Below are positions 6,866 through 15,171 of a stretch of 36,680 nucleotides of DNA, one piece after another. The translations under genes and the position numbers were made by a program. Numbering within the stretch: the first letter of the stretch is position 1; every line of letters begins with the position of its first letter. Source of the stretch: Desulfocapsaceae bacterium (GTDB lineage Bacteria > Desulfobacterota > Desulfobulbia > Desulfobulbales > Desulfocapsaceae); contig JAQVER010000039.1 of NCBI GenBank assembly GCA_028697885.1, forward strand, positions 1 through 36,680, in the 5' to 3' direction. The notes under the pieces were generated by a model. That model saw nothing but the letters and a program-made list of their open reading frames with translations, did not search any database and was not told where the DNA came from.

Positions 6866-8332
6866 ATGCAGATTCCATGTATGTTTAGCCAGTGTACTAT
6901 CCGGCAGCGGCTGATACAGCTTAACGCCATTACCATGGTGCTTATTATTGCCCTGGTCTCCATATATAGCTACCAGCTTATTTCTCTGGAAAGCAAAATG
7001 GTAACCATGGAACGGGTTGACGATCTTTTTAGCAATATCCTGGAAGTACGCCGTTATGAAAAAAATATCATGCTGCAATTGGATAAAGACAATGTAACAA
7101 AGGCCGGACAATCCTTGCAGAGAATCAAGAATTCCATCGAAGACTTATCACCCAAATTCAGCGAGTTATCCGAGCAAAAACTCTTCCTTCACCTCAAGGA
7201 AAGTTTCACCAGATATAAAGTCATTTTTGACCAGTGGTGTGTAAATGAAGAGTGTGTAACAGATCCTGCCAAAGAAGATGACAGTTTCTTGATCCGCCAG
7301 GAGGGACAAACGCTGACGGACAATGCTGCTGAGCTGGTTCACCTCAAGAGAAAACATATAAGTGAGGGGTTCAAAGGGATTCTTTTCTGGCTGACTTTTA
7401 TGCCTGCCATTGTATTTGTATGTGGAGCAATCCTCTTTTTTTCACAGATCAGAAGCATACTCCACCGCCTTTCCTCATTAGATCAGGGGACTAAGAACCT
7501 GGCAGCAGGAGAATTTAAAATCATTCCAACAACTGACACCTCACCAGATGAGATCTCAGGACTTATTGATAATTTTAATCAGATGGTCGGGGCATTGGAA
7601 CAAAAACAAGAGGAACTGATTCAGTCAAAAAAAATGGCCTCCATCGGCACTTTTTCCTCAGGCATTGCTCATGAAATAAATAATCCGCTTAATAACATCT
7701 CCCTCTCTACAGATATAATCCTGGAGGAATTCGATTCCATGGAAGATGAGGAAATCAAGGAGATTTTAGGCGATATTATGACCCAGACAGATCGGGCCAG
7801 CAAGATCGTCAAAAATTTGCTGGATTTTTCCCGAGTCCAGTCTTCGGAGATGCAACCGGTATACATCGATTTTGTCCTGCATAAGACAACAGATCTTATC
7901 GCTAATGAACTGCGTATTCATAAAATTGCCCTGGAAAAAGACATTGCCGACATGTTGCCGCAGGTCAACGGTGATTTACAAAAGCTCCAACAGGTATTTC
8001 TCAACCTGATCATCAATGCAGAGCAGGCCATTGGTGATTATGGCACAATAACCGTCCAGGCCCGCCAAACCGAGCAAGGATATCTTCGCATCAACGTCAG
8101 TGATACTGGACCCGGCATTGCCCAGGAAAACATCGATCAAATTTTTGACCCATTTTTCACCACTAAAGGGGTAGGCAAAGGAACCGGCCTAGGTCTGTCC
8201 ATTGTCTATGCCATTGTTAAAGAACATGGTGGATATATAGAGGTCTCCAGCAAACTGAATGAAGGGACGACCTTTTCTGTGTATCTCCCAGTGTACCATG
8301 ATACTGATAACATGGAGCAGCAGCCCATATGA
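6866..8332 (+). CDS. Membrane sensor histidine kinase 2 (NtrB-type, HAMP)
   Basis: A 488-residue paralogue of the kinase at 3850. TM1 spans about 20-39; the periplasmic helical domain carries EVRRYEKNIML (60-70) and the cysteines C125 and C130; TM2 spans about 171-192; then a HAMP linker. HisKA has H269 in SSGIAHEINNPLNN. The ATPase lobe has NLIINAEQAI, VSDTGPGI and FFTTKGVGKGTGLGL. ATG 6866 has AAGGAAG closely upstream. Its stop overlaps the next ATG by four bases (ATGA), so it is coupled to regulator 2. The sensor domain keeps the same signature and cysteine placement as kinase 1 but is otherwise diverged, so the two probably sense related but not identical signals. Autophosphorylation residues are intact. 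Confidence 0.88.
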   Translation: MQIPCMFSQCTIRQRLIQLNAITMVLIIALVSIYSYQLISLESKMVTMERVDDLFSNILEVRRYEKNIMLQLDKDNVTKAGQSLQRIKNSIEDLSPKFSELSEQKLFLHLKESFTRYKVIFDQWCVNEECVTDPAKEDDSFLIRQEGQTLTDNAAELVHLKRKHISEGFKGILFWLTFMPAIVFVCGAILFFSQIRSILHRLSSLDQGTKNLAAGEFKIIPTTDTSPDEISGLIDNFNQMVGALEQKQEELIQSKKMASIGTFSSGIAHEINNPLNNISLSTDIILEEFDSMEDEEIKEILGDIMTQTDRASKIVKNLLDFSRVQSSEMQPVYIDFVLHKTTDLIANELRIHKIALEKDIADMLPQVNGDLQKLQQVFLNLIINAEQAIGDYGTITVQARQTEQGYLRINVSDTGPGIAQENIDQIFDPFFTTKGVGKGTGLGLSIVYAIVKEHGGYIEVSSKLNEGTTFSVYLPVYHDTDNMEQQPI

Positions 8333-9693
8333 TAAGCATTGCCATTGTCGATGATGAAGAGACTACAAGGAAGATGTCAGGCCTTATCCTGAGCAAGGCT
8401 GGTTATACTGTAGAGACCTTTGCTGCAGGCTCTCCCTTTCTGCAGAGAATGGAGCAGGACCCCTTTGATATTGTCTTTCTTGATCTGCAGTTACCCGACA
8501 TGGGAGGACTGGAAGTTCTGGACCATATCAAAGCGATCCACCAAGAGACAGAAACCATTATTGTGACCGGATATGGTTCCATTGAAAATGCGGTGGAGGC
8601 GACCAAAAGAGGAGCTTTTCACTATTTGGCCAAACCCTGTCGCAGCCACGACCTCTGCCTGATGGCCGAACGAGCTGCTGAAAAAATCAAATTACATCAA
8701 GAGAATACACGCCTGAAGTCAGAGGTGGGGAAAGGTACCTTGCTACCCGGATTTATCGGAACCAGTAAGGTCATGCAGCCGATTTTTGAAATAATTCGCA
8801 AGGTCGCCCTGGTAAACTGCAATGTTCTTCTGGAAGCGGAAACCGGTACCGGAAAACAGTTAACTGCCCGGGCCATCCATGAACTTGGCCCGAGAAAAAA
8901 TGCACCCTTTGTTTATTTCAACTGTGGCGGTTTTAGCGAAGATCTGATCTGTAATGAGCTGTTCGGCCATGAGAAGGATGCCTTTACCGGTGCAACCGCA
9001 TGCAAGATTGGCCTGCTGGAATCGGCTGCCGGCGGAACGGTATTTCTCGACGAGATCGGAGAGATGCCACTGTCCATGCAGGTGAAACTGCTGCACGTTC
9101 TGCAGGAGCGCCAAGTACTCAGGGTGGGTGGGATCAAACCCATTGATCTCAATATTCGTATTATTGCCGCTACCAATAAGGATTTCAAGCAGCTTATCCA
9201 GAAGGGAGCGTTCCGGGAGGATCTCTATTATCGGCTTAATGTGGTGACAATCCGTTTACCCCGACTTTGTGAACGAAGGGAGGACATTCCGCTACTGATT
9301 TATCATTTTATTGCTAAGTCTAACAAGGCTTTTTCCAAGGACATCCAAGGAATCTCCTCCCGTGCTCTGGATCTGCTTATGCATTATAACTTCCCGGGAA
9401 ACGTACGGGAACTCGAAAATATCATCCAGCACGCAGCCGCTCTTACTGAAGGGAAAAAACTCATTCCGGAAGATTTTCCTGTTCACCTGCGAAAGTTACA
9501 CCTGCAGGATAATTACGAAGAAGATCTTTTGCCGTTGGACGATATGGAAAAACACCATATTTCAAAAGTGTTGCGTATGACAGGGAATAATATTAAGGCC
9601 GCAGGCAAGATACTAAAAATGCCCCGAACGACTCTGTGGCGAAGAATAAAAAAATATGGCCTCTCCGACCCAACTGACTCCAACGTCTCTTAG
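8329..9693 (+). CDS. NtrC-family sigma-54-dependent response regulator 2
   Basis: A 454-residue activator: receiver at 1-115 (D8/D9, phospho-Asp D52 in VFLDLQLP, T80, K102), AAA+ activator domain at about 140-365, and Fis-type helix-turn-helix at the C-terminus (KAAGKILKMPRTTLWRRIKK). The sigma-54-contact loop is DAFTGA (217-222), close to canonical. Walker A reads AETGTGKQ (170-177); the usual Gly is Ala and the usual Glu is Gln, but Lys176 is kept. Walker B is TVFLDEIGEM. A dyad matching RTTKC-N5-GMAAC begins right at the stop codon and another lies 83 bases on, both upstream of the tauE promoter, so this protein is a strong candidate activator of the tauE set. The recognition helix resembles that of regulator 1, so overlapping DNA targets are plausible. 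Confidence 0.92.
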   Translation: MISIAIVDDEETTRKMSGLILSKAGYTVETFAAGSPFLQRMEQDPFDIVFLDLQLPDMGGLEVLDHIKAIHQETETIIVTGYGSIENAVEATKRGAFHYLAKPCRSHDLCLMAERAAEKIKLHQENTRLKSEVGKGTLLPGFIGTSKVMQPIFEIIRKVALVNCNVLLEAETGTGKQLTARAIHELGPRKNAPFVYFNCGGFSEDLICNELFGHEKDAFTGATACKIGLLESAAGGTVFLDEIGEMPLSMQVKLLHVLQERQVLRVGGIKPIDLNIRIIAATNKDFKQLIQKGAFREDLYYRLNVVTIRLPRLCERREDIPLLIYHFIAKSNKAFSKDIQGISSRALDLLMHYNFPGNVRELENIIQHAAALTEGKKLIPEDFPVHLRKLHLQDNYEEDLLPLDDMEKHHISKVLRMTGNNIKAAGKILKMPRTTLWRRIKKYGLSDPTDSNVS

Positions 9694-9792
9694 GTTTCAC
9701 ATTGAAACCAATGCATATTGGCCAGATTTATTTATTCTATACATTCTAGCTTGTTACATCTCTAAAACTCACTTTGATTTCATTTTGAAACA
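9693..9792 (+). promoter_or_regulatory. Paired enhancer dyads upstream of the tauE operon
   Basis: GGTTTCACATTGAAACC (9693-9709) is a perfect 7-base-arm dyad; GATTTCATTTTGAAACA (9776-9792) is a near copy (TTTCA/TGAAA arms). Centres are 83 bases apart, close to eight helical turns, so both would face the same side of the DNA. They lie about 254 and 171 bases before the predicted start of the sigma-54 promoter at 9929. This is the classic layout of NtrC-type upstream activator sites. Confidence 0.68.
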
Positions 9793-9928
9793 TGAGCACA
9801 ATTGGATCTTTTTGGAACAATTCACCCGCGAGATTCTTTATCCTTTCTGAAAAAACATATTACTGTAACGTATCTGAATATTAGTATTTTTTGTTTCCCA
9901 TGAGCTTTACCCCATAAGATCAAAATTC

Positions 9929-9943
9929 TGGCATCCCTATTGC
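9929..9943 (+). promoter_or_regulatory. Sigma-54 (-24/-12) promoter of the tauE operon
   Basis: TGGCATCCCTATTGC, followed by A, matches TGGCAY-N5-TTGCA very well, with GG and GC 10 bases apart. Predicted start is about 9955. It faces tauE and has two enhancer-like dyads upstream. Confidence 0.8.
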
Positions 9944-9954
9944 ATAACTAGAAA

Positions 9955-10354
9955 AACAGTTCAAGGACGGTGTATCATTTTTTGTCTGAAAAAGTACAAC
10001 GCCCCTGGCTCACCTCAATTTTATTAAGCGGGGATGCCGGCAACTACCGTCGTCCCTTAATATTCAAATAAAGGGTGTATCTGGGTAAATTGTTTATTCG
10101 TCTCGTTTTGATGTTGTGCTTAAAATGATATCATCAAAAGATCAACTGGATGGTGGTGGTAGATTCTTGTGCCCGCCTTAATCGTGGACGAAAACCCAAT
10201 TATTCAAAAAAAACCAAAGGCGTAATGGGGGGAAGATGGAAGGAAAAAAAAGAGATCATAGTACGTAAGTTTTTGGCTAGAAACGATTGAGAGGAAGAAG
10301 TTTTTTTGGAAAGTAGAGAGTATTTCATTCATTACAGGGAGGTTTAACGATATC
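9955..10354 (+). other. About 400-base untranslated leader of the tauE operon
   Basis: Between the predicted start of transcription and the tauE ATG no substantial gene is visible. At about 10027-10064 the RNA could fold: outer arms TTAA/TTAA, then GGGA/TCCC, then CGG/CCG. No T-run follows, so it is not a terminator. A 21-codon basic frame beginning at ATG 10224 is preceded by AAAGGCG and might be a leader peptide, but support is weak. I recognise no known riboswitch. Confidence 0.4.
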
Positions 10355-11290
10355 ATGTTTTATATGTATTTACCTATTGCAGGAAATAGTGTGAACATTC
10401 TCATGATACTTGGATTGGGCGGTTTTGTCGGGCTGCTCTCAGGTATCTTCGGTGTAGGTGGTGGTTTTCTCATGACCCCACTGCTCATGATGTTCGGAAT
10501 ACCGCCGACGGTTGCTGCGGCCTCCGACTCCAACCAGATTGTCGGGGCTTCGACGTCAGGAACCTTAGCTCATATGCGGCATGGCAACGTGGATATAGCC
10601 ATGGGTGTCATGCTGTTGATCGGCGGTATTGCCGGGGGTACCGTAGGCGTTCAGGTCATTAAACTCCTGCGTGCCATGGGGGGTGCTGATTTTCTTATCG
10701 CCATCACTTATGTTATTATGCTCGGCGGGGTTGGTGGCTATATGTTCTGGGAGAGCCTGGAGGGTCTGAAAAAAAGCAAAAACCCGACGGTAGAACCCAA
10801 AACGACTGAAGCAGAGCAGAAGTCTGGGAAGAAATCATTCCTGCAAAAGCTGCCCCTTCAGTACAAATTCGAAAAATCAGGTTGTCATATTTCCATGTTG
10901 TTGCCTTTAGGCTTTGGTATTCTGGTGGGTATCCTGGCAGCGATCATGGGTGTTGGCGGTGGTTTTATCATGGTACCGGTCATGGTCTATCTTCTGAGGA
11001 TGCCCATGCATGTCGTTGTCGGAACCAGCCTGTTCCAGATCCTTTTTACCTGCATAAACGTCACCGTCATGCAGGCTTACAGTAACAAAACTGTTGACTT
11101 TGTCCTGGCAGTCCTCCTGTTACTAGGTTCGACCATTGGTGCCCAGGTAGGAACCAGTATTGGTAAAAAACTTAAGGCCGATCAACTCAAAATCATGCTG
11201 GCAAGTCTGGTTCTGTTGGTCTGTGCGAAGATGATGGCCGGTCTGCTGATGACCCCAACAATTATGGTGGCCCTCAAGGGTGGTCATTAA
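10355..11290 (+). CDS. TauE/SafE-family membrane permease (putative sulfite or sulfonate exporter)
   Basis: A 311-residue polytopic membrane protein. It carries the duplicated signature of the TauE/SafE (DUF81) family: GIFGVGGGFLMTPLL in the first half and AIMGVGGGFIMVPVM in the second, each next to a conserved helix pair. A hydrophilic cytoplasmic loop of about 45 residues, rich in Lys, Glu and Thr (about 138-180), separates the halves. Members move sulfite, sulfoacetate, taurine-derived anions or other small anions across the inner membrane; the substrate here is unknown. AGGGAGG lies 12 bases before ATG 10355, somewhat long spacing. It is first in a co-directional set under a sigma-54 promoter and followed by a TIGR02186 gene, its common partner in other proteobacteria. 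Confidence 0.9.
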   Translation: MFYMYLPIAGNSVNILMILGLGGFVGLLSGIFGVGGGFLMTPLLMMFGIPPTVAAASDSNQIVGASTSGTLAHMRHGNVDIAMGVMLLIGGIAGGTVGVQVIKLLRAMGGADFLIAITYVIMLGGVGGYMFWESLEGLKKSKNPTVEPKTTEAEQKSGKKSFLQKLPLQYKFEKSGCHISMLLPLGFGILVGILAAIMGVGGGFIMVPVMVYLLRMPMHVVVGTSLFQILFTCINVTVMQAYSNKTVDFVLAVLLLLGSTIGAQVGTSIGKKLKADQLKIMLASLVLLVCAKMMAGLLMTPTIMVALKGGH

Positions 11291-11312
11291 GATGTATACG
11301 GAGAAAAATATA

Positions 11313-12086
11313 ATGAAACGAGTTATGTATGGATTGCTTACAGTTGTTCTCGTGAGTTTGGCCTGGTTCAATACGTCCATGGCAGCGGAAGGACCGTTGT
11401 TGCTCGAGCTTGCCAAAACTAATATTAAGATATCCACATTTTACAATGGCACGACCCTCGATGTTGCCGGTAGTTTACCTGCTGATGAAGATGTAGTTGT
11501 GCAGCTCAGTGGACCTAAAAAAGATGTCCATTTGAAGGAAAAGGGAAAGGTAGCGGGTTTCTTGTGGATGAACAAGACCGATGTCTCACTGGAAAATACC
11601 CCGGCCGTCTACATGGTGTATACCCCGAGCGGATCAACGGCAGCTAAATTTCTCAACCCCGAGCTAGGAGTGGGTTACAAGGCACTGGTCAAGGATATTA
11701 CCATCAATCCGGAATCTGCGGATAAGGCTTTTATCTTTGGTGAGTATGTTAAGTTGATGGAAAAATCAGGAGTCTATGCTATCAATGAGGGCACTATCAA
11801 ATATGGCGAGCCCAAGGATGGGATGAAGGGCTTTACTATTTCCTTAACCATTCCTTCAAAAATGAGTGCAGGCACCTACAAGGTTGCTGCCTTGTCCATG
11901 AAAGATGGAGTGGTGACCAGCCGGGTCACTGAGGACCTTACTCTGGAGTTATCCGGGCTACCTGCAACTATCTCCTCGCTGGCCTATGGCAAGCCCCTGC
12001 TCTTCGGCTTTATGGCCGTATTTATCGCGGTTGGTGCCGGGTTGCTTGTCGGAGTTCTTTTTCGGGGTGGTGGAGGAGCCCATTAA
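11313..12086 (+). CDS. Exported membrane-anchored TIGR02186 (Alph_Pro_TM) protein
   Basis: A 257-residue protein with an N-terminal signal peptide (MKRVMYGLLTVVLVSLAW, cleavage likely after SMA or SMAA) and a C-terminal transmembrane helix (LLFGFMAVFIAVGAGLLVGVLF) ending in a glycine-rich tail, so most of it would lie in the periplasm, anchored in the inner membrane. The beta-rich middle portion fits TIGR02186/PF09608, a family of unknown function that often sits beside TauE/SafE permeases. ATG 11313 is preferred: GGAG lies nine bases upstream and the signal peptide begins there; earlier in-frame starts overlap tauE and add a hydrophilic stretch. It may act as a periplasmic accessory subunit of the permease; this is inference from linkage. 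Confidence 0.82.
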   Translation: MKRVMYGLLTVVLVSLAWFNTSMAAEGPLLLELAKTNIKISTFYNGTTLDVAGSLPADEDVVVQLSGPKKDVHLKEKGKVAGFLWMNKTDVSLENTPAVYMVYTPSGSTAAKFLNPELGVGYKALVKDITINPESADKAFIFGEYVKLMEKSGVYAINEGTIKYGEPKDGMKGFTISLTIPSKMSAGTYKVAALSMKDGVVTSRVTEDLTLELSGLPATISSLAYGKPLLFGFMAVFIAVGAGLLVGVLFRGGGGAH

Positions 12087-12117
12087 GCATATGGCTTAAG
12101 ATTAGAAGAAGAAAACC

Positions 12118-14682
12118 ATGAAAAATATTCTACACCAGGTCGGTCAGCTCTTTCAAAAAAAAGAGCAGATGACCGTCCCGTTCAAGCTTATCTTTGCCGA
12201 CTTTAAGAAGATTCTGAATCTCAATAATCAGATTCTGGATCTTATCGCCGATGCAAATGACAAATTGAGCGGAGACTATATCTTTGATGAGCAGTATATT
12301 CATGCGACCTGCCATCAATTGACTGACCTGGTGCGGGAACTCATTGTTCTTATCAACCATCTGACACAACAGAAGTATTCAGACCTGTACAACAGTTTTC
12401 ACCATATTGAAGAGAATATTGAAGCCATTCTACAGGGAGCAGTCCTCTGCCCGGTGAAGGACTACATCCTGCCATATGCATCCATTACCCGGGACTTAAT
12501 TGACGCAGTAGGTGGGAAAAATGCCAATCTTGCCGAGATAGGTTCCGTGCTTGGCCTCCCCATACCGGAGGGGTTTGCCATAACCACCGCGGCATTTTCG
12601 CTATTTTGGTCAGAGAATAATCTCGAGGAAGAGGTTGCTGCAATTATTGAACAATGGGAACAAAAAACTCTGTCCGATGAAGAGATGGCCTGGAAAATTC
12701 AACGGATGATCTTTGACTCCACCGTACCAGCAAAACTCGAGAAGGAGATACTTGATGCCGCCAGCAATCTTAGCAAAGGAAAACAGGACGCAACTCCCAG
12801 TTTTGCCATCCGCTCGAGTGCTCAGGGAGAAGATGGTGTATTCTCCTTTGCCGGGCAGTATCGCAGCTGTTTGAATATCCCCCTGAAAAATATACCACAG
12901 GCATACAAGGAGGTCGTTGCCAGTCTCTATAGCCCCGAGGCCATGGAATACAGGCGACGTAAAGATTTCCGGGCCAATGAGATCAAGATGTCTGTGGCCT
13001 GTCAATTGATGATACCGGCAAAAACCAGTGGTGTGATGTACAGCTATGATCCGGTGCTGCCGGAAGAGGAAACGCTAGTTATCAGCTCTGCCTGGGGACT
13101 GGGTGACCCCATTGTCTCTGGAAAGGTTGCCACAGACCTTTTTGTTCTCGACCGGCAACCACCCCATGAGGTCAAAGAAGTACAGGTCGTCCGTAAAGAA
13201 CAGAGCATGAATTTACACGGATCTGGTGGTACTGGCATGGAGCCGGTACGGGAAGAACAACGCACACAGCCCAGTCTGAAGAATCAGCAGTTGAAAGATC
13301 TCGCCCAAATAGGGCTACAGCTGGAAAAATACTTTAAAAAACCGCAAGATGTAGAGTTTTCCATTGACCAGCAAGACAGGATTATTGTCTTGCAGTCTCG
13401 GCAGCTGAGCCTGCAGCAAGAACAGATGCCCCGGGCTTCTGATTTGACCGACATTATTGGCAAATATCCCATTCTCATGCAGGGTAAAGGCATTGCGGCC
13501 ATGAAGGGAATTGCTTCCGGACCCGTCTGGGTTCTAGAGCATGATGGTGACCTCCAGAACTTTCCCATGGGTGCTATTCTGGTTGCCCGTTATGCGTCAC
13601 CACAGCTGGCACGAGTAATCCATAAAGCCAGTGGTTTTATAACTGATATCGGTTCAACCACCGGTCATCTGGCCACCGTGGCCAGGGAATTCCGGGTGCC
13701 AGCCCTGTTCAACACGGAAAACGCCATCACTCTGCTCAAACATGGACAGGAGATCACCCTGGATACAGAGAGCCTGACCGTATATGAGGGAATCGTACAC
13801 GAACTGCATTATTACACTTTTCATGAAGAACCTATCGAAGAGATGTATGAGTACCGACTACTGCGGCGGATACTCAAAAAGATAGAACCTCTTAATCTCT
13901 TTGACCCACATGACGAGAATTTTATACCGCAGGGCTGTCGAACTTATCATGACCTGACTCGATTTGTCCATGAGAAGGCTGTGGAGACGATCATTGATCT
14001 TAACTTTTACCATACCCACCAGCGTGATACTCAGGCCGGACAGCTGCTGTGGGATTACCCTCTTGATTTGATTCTGATTGATGTCGGGGGCGGTATAGAG
14101 GGAGAACATGATAAAGGAATACGGCCGGAACAGATACGTTCCATTCCCATGCAGACCTTACTGCAAGGGATGTCTCATCCGGGTATCTGGGACATGTCGC
14201 CCGTAAAAGTTGATTTCGGTAGCTTTATGTCCAGTCTGACCAGAACCCCACCAACTCGTAGTTCACAACCGGAAGACATCGGTCGCAACCTGGCGGTAAT
14301 CTCGGCTGAGTATACCAATATTAATTTCCGCCTGGGCTATCACTTTACAGTTATTGACGCCTATCTCTCTGATAATATATTAGATAACCACATCTACTTC
14401 AGGTTTTCCGGTGGAGTGACCGATACGGTTCGGCGTTCACGCAGAACCAGCTTGCTTAATAAAATTTTATCCCATTACGATTTTCTATGTGAACAGCATG
14501 GCGATATTATCGTTGGTCGCTTAAAAAGAATGAACAAGAAGAGTATGCTCAAACGCTTATTTCTACTAGGGCTGCTGATCGGCTTTACCCGGCAGCTGGA
14601 TGTCAAGATGGTTAGCGATGCAAAAATTCCGGTTTATTTTGAACAGATTAAAACCATAATGGAGGAGAGTCATGGCAAGTGA
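12118..14682 (+). CDS. PEP-synthase/PPDK-like phosphotransferase lacking the PEP-binding barrel, with novel C-terminal domain
   Basis: An 854-residue cytoplasmic protein. Residues 1-120 form a helical N-terminal extension. Residues about 125-430 are the ATP-grasp domain of pyruvate, water dikinase type: VGGKNANLAEIG (131-142), FAIRSSAQGED (229-239), SSAWGLGDPIVSGK (323-336) and VEF...LQSRQ near 412-429. Residues about 455-560 are the swivelling phosphohistidine domain, with His517 in STTGHLATVARE as the predicted acceptor. The C-terminal TIM barrel that binds PEP/pyruvate is absent; instead there are about 290 residues (565-854) of unrecognised fold with LILIDVGGGIEGEHDKG and RRSRRTSLLNKIL. 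It should move phosphate from ATP to His517, then to an unknown acceptor. Rifampicin phosphotransferase shows that the two domains can serve other acceptors. The next gene, a receiver, overlaps its end by 11 bases. Confidence 0.88.
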   Translation: MKNILHQVGQLFQKKEQMTVPFKLIFADFKKILNLNNQILDLIADANDKLSGDYIFDEQYIHATCHQLTDLVRELIVLINHLTQQKYSDLYNSFHHIEENIEAILQGAVLCPVKDYILPYASITRDLIDAVGGKNANLAEIGSVLGLPIPEGFAITTAAFSLFWSENNLEEEVAAIIEQWEQKTLSDEEMAWKIQRMIFDSTVPAKLEKEILDAASNLSKGKQDATPSFAIRSSAQGEDGVFSFAGQYRSCLNIPLKNIPQAYKEVVASLYSPEAMEYRRRKDFRANEIKMSVACQLMIPAKTSGVMYSYDPVLPEEETLVISSAWGLGDPIVSGKVATDLFVLDRQPPHEVKEVQVVRKEQSMNLHGSGGTGMEPVREEQRTQPSLKNQQLKDLAQIGLQLEKYFKKPQDVEFSIDQQDRIIVLQSRQLSLQQEQMPRASDLTDIIGKYPILMQGKGIAAMKGIASGPVWVLEHDGDLQNFPMGAILVARYASPQLARVIHKASGFITDIGSTTGHLATVAREFRVPALFNTENAITLLKHGQEITLDTESLTVYEGIVHELHYYTFHEEPIEEMYEYRLLRRILKKIEPLNLFDPHDENFIPQGCRTYHDLTRFVHEKAVETIIDLNFYHTHQRDTQAGQLLWDYPLDLILIDVGGGIEGEHDKGIRPEQIRSIPMQTLLQGMSHPGIWDMSPVKVDFGSFMSSLTRTPPTRSSQPEDIGRNLAVISAEYTNINFRLGYHFTVIDAYLSDNILDNHIYFRFSGGVTDTVRRSRRTSLLNKILSHYDFLCEQHGDIIVGRLKRMNKKSMLKRLFLLGLLIGFTRQLDVKMVSDAKIPVYFEQIKTIMEESHGK

Positions 14683-15055
14683 ACAGACCAGTATTTTGAT
14701 ACTGGATGATGAACCTATTGTTAGTAAACGACTCAAGCCATCTCTTGAGAAAAAAGGCTACAAGGTAGAGACCTTCACCAGCAGTGCCGATGCGCTGAAA
14801 CGCATACAAGAACGGCAATTTGATATCGTTATTACAGATTTGAAGATGGATGGCGTGGATGGTATGCAGTTTCTGACCGAGGTCAAGGAAAAATATCCAG
14901 ATACGGAAGTTATCGTTATTACCGGTTTTGCAACTATGGCAACAGCAAAAGAATCGTTCAATAAAGGGGTGTTTGACTTTTTAGCCAAGCCCTTCAAGCT
15001 GGGAGAAATTGCCGAGGTCATCAGCATGGCAGAGGAAAAGATAAAGAATAAGTAA
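14672..15055 (+). CDS. Single-domain response regulator (CheY-like receiver only)
   Basis: A 127-residue stand-alone receiver: acidic pair D12/D13, phospho-acceptor D56 in VITDLKMDGVDG, T84 and K106 in FLAKPFKLGE. No output domain follows. It starts inside the 3' end of the preceding phosphotransferase gene (11-base overlap, GGAG upstream), so the two are translationally coupled. It resembles the receivers of regulator 1 and of Lon-REC (shared ITDLKM, ITG[FY]AT and KP segments) more than that of regulator 2. It may be a phosphate sink, a relay intermediate for the island's kinases, or an acceptor or regulator for the phosphotransferase next to it. Confidence 0.92.
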   Translation: MASEQTSILILDDEPIVSKRLKPSLEKKGYKVETFTSSADALKRIQERQFDIVITDLKMDGVDGMQFLTEVKEKYPDTEVIVITGFATMATAKESFNKGVFDFLAKPFKLGEIAEVISMAEEKIKNK

Positions 15056-15171
15056 ATGTTCAGCAGCACTCCATCTACACCTCTTAATGCCCCCGAAGAG
15101 TTAAAAAAATAACTGAGAGTTTAATCCCCTGGATCTAGGATAAAAGTTACTTGTTTTGCAAGGTGAACACC

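Noticed and set aside
9656..9850. 64-codon frame over the end of regulator 2
   Set aside because: Shadow frame across the enhancer dyads, without domain or ribosome site.
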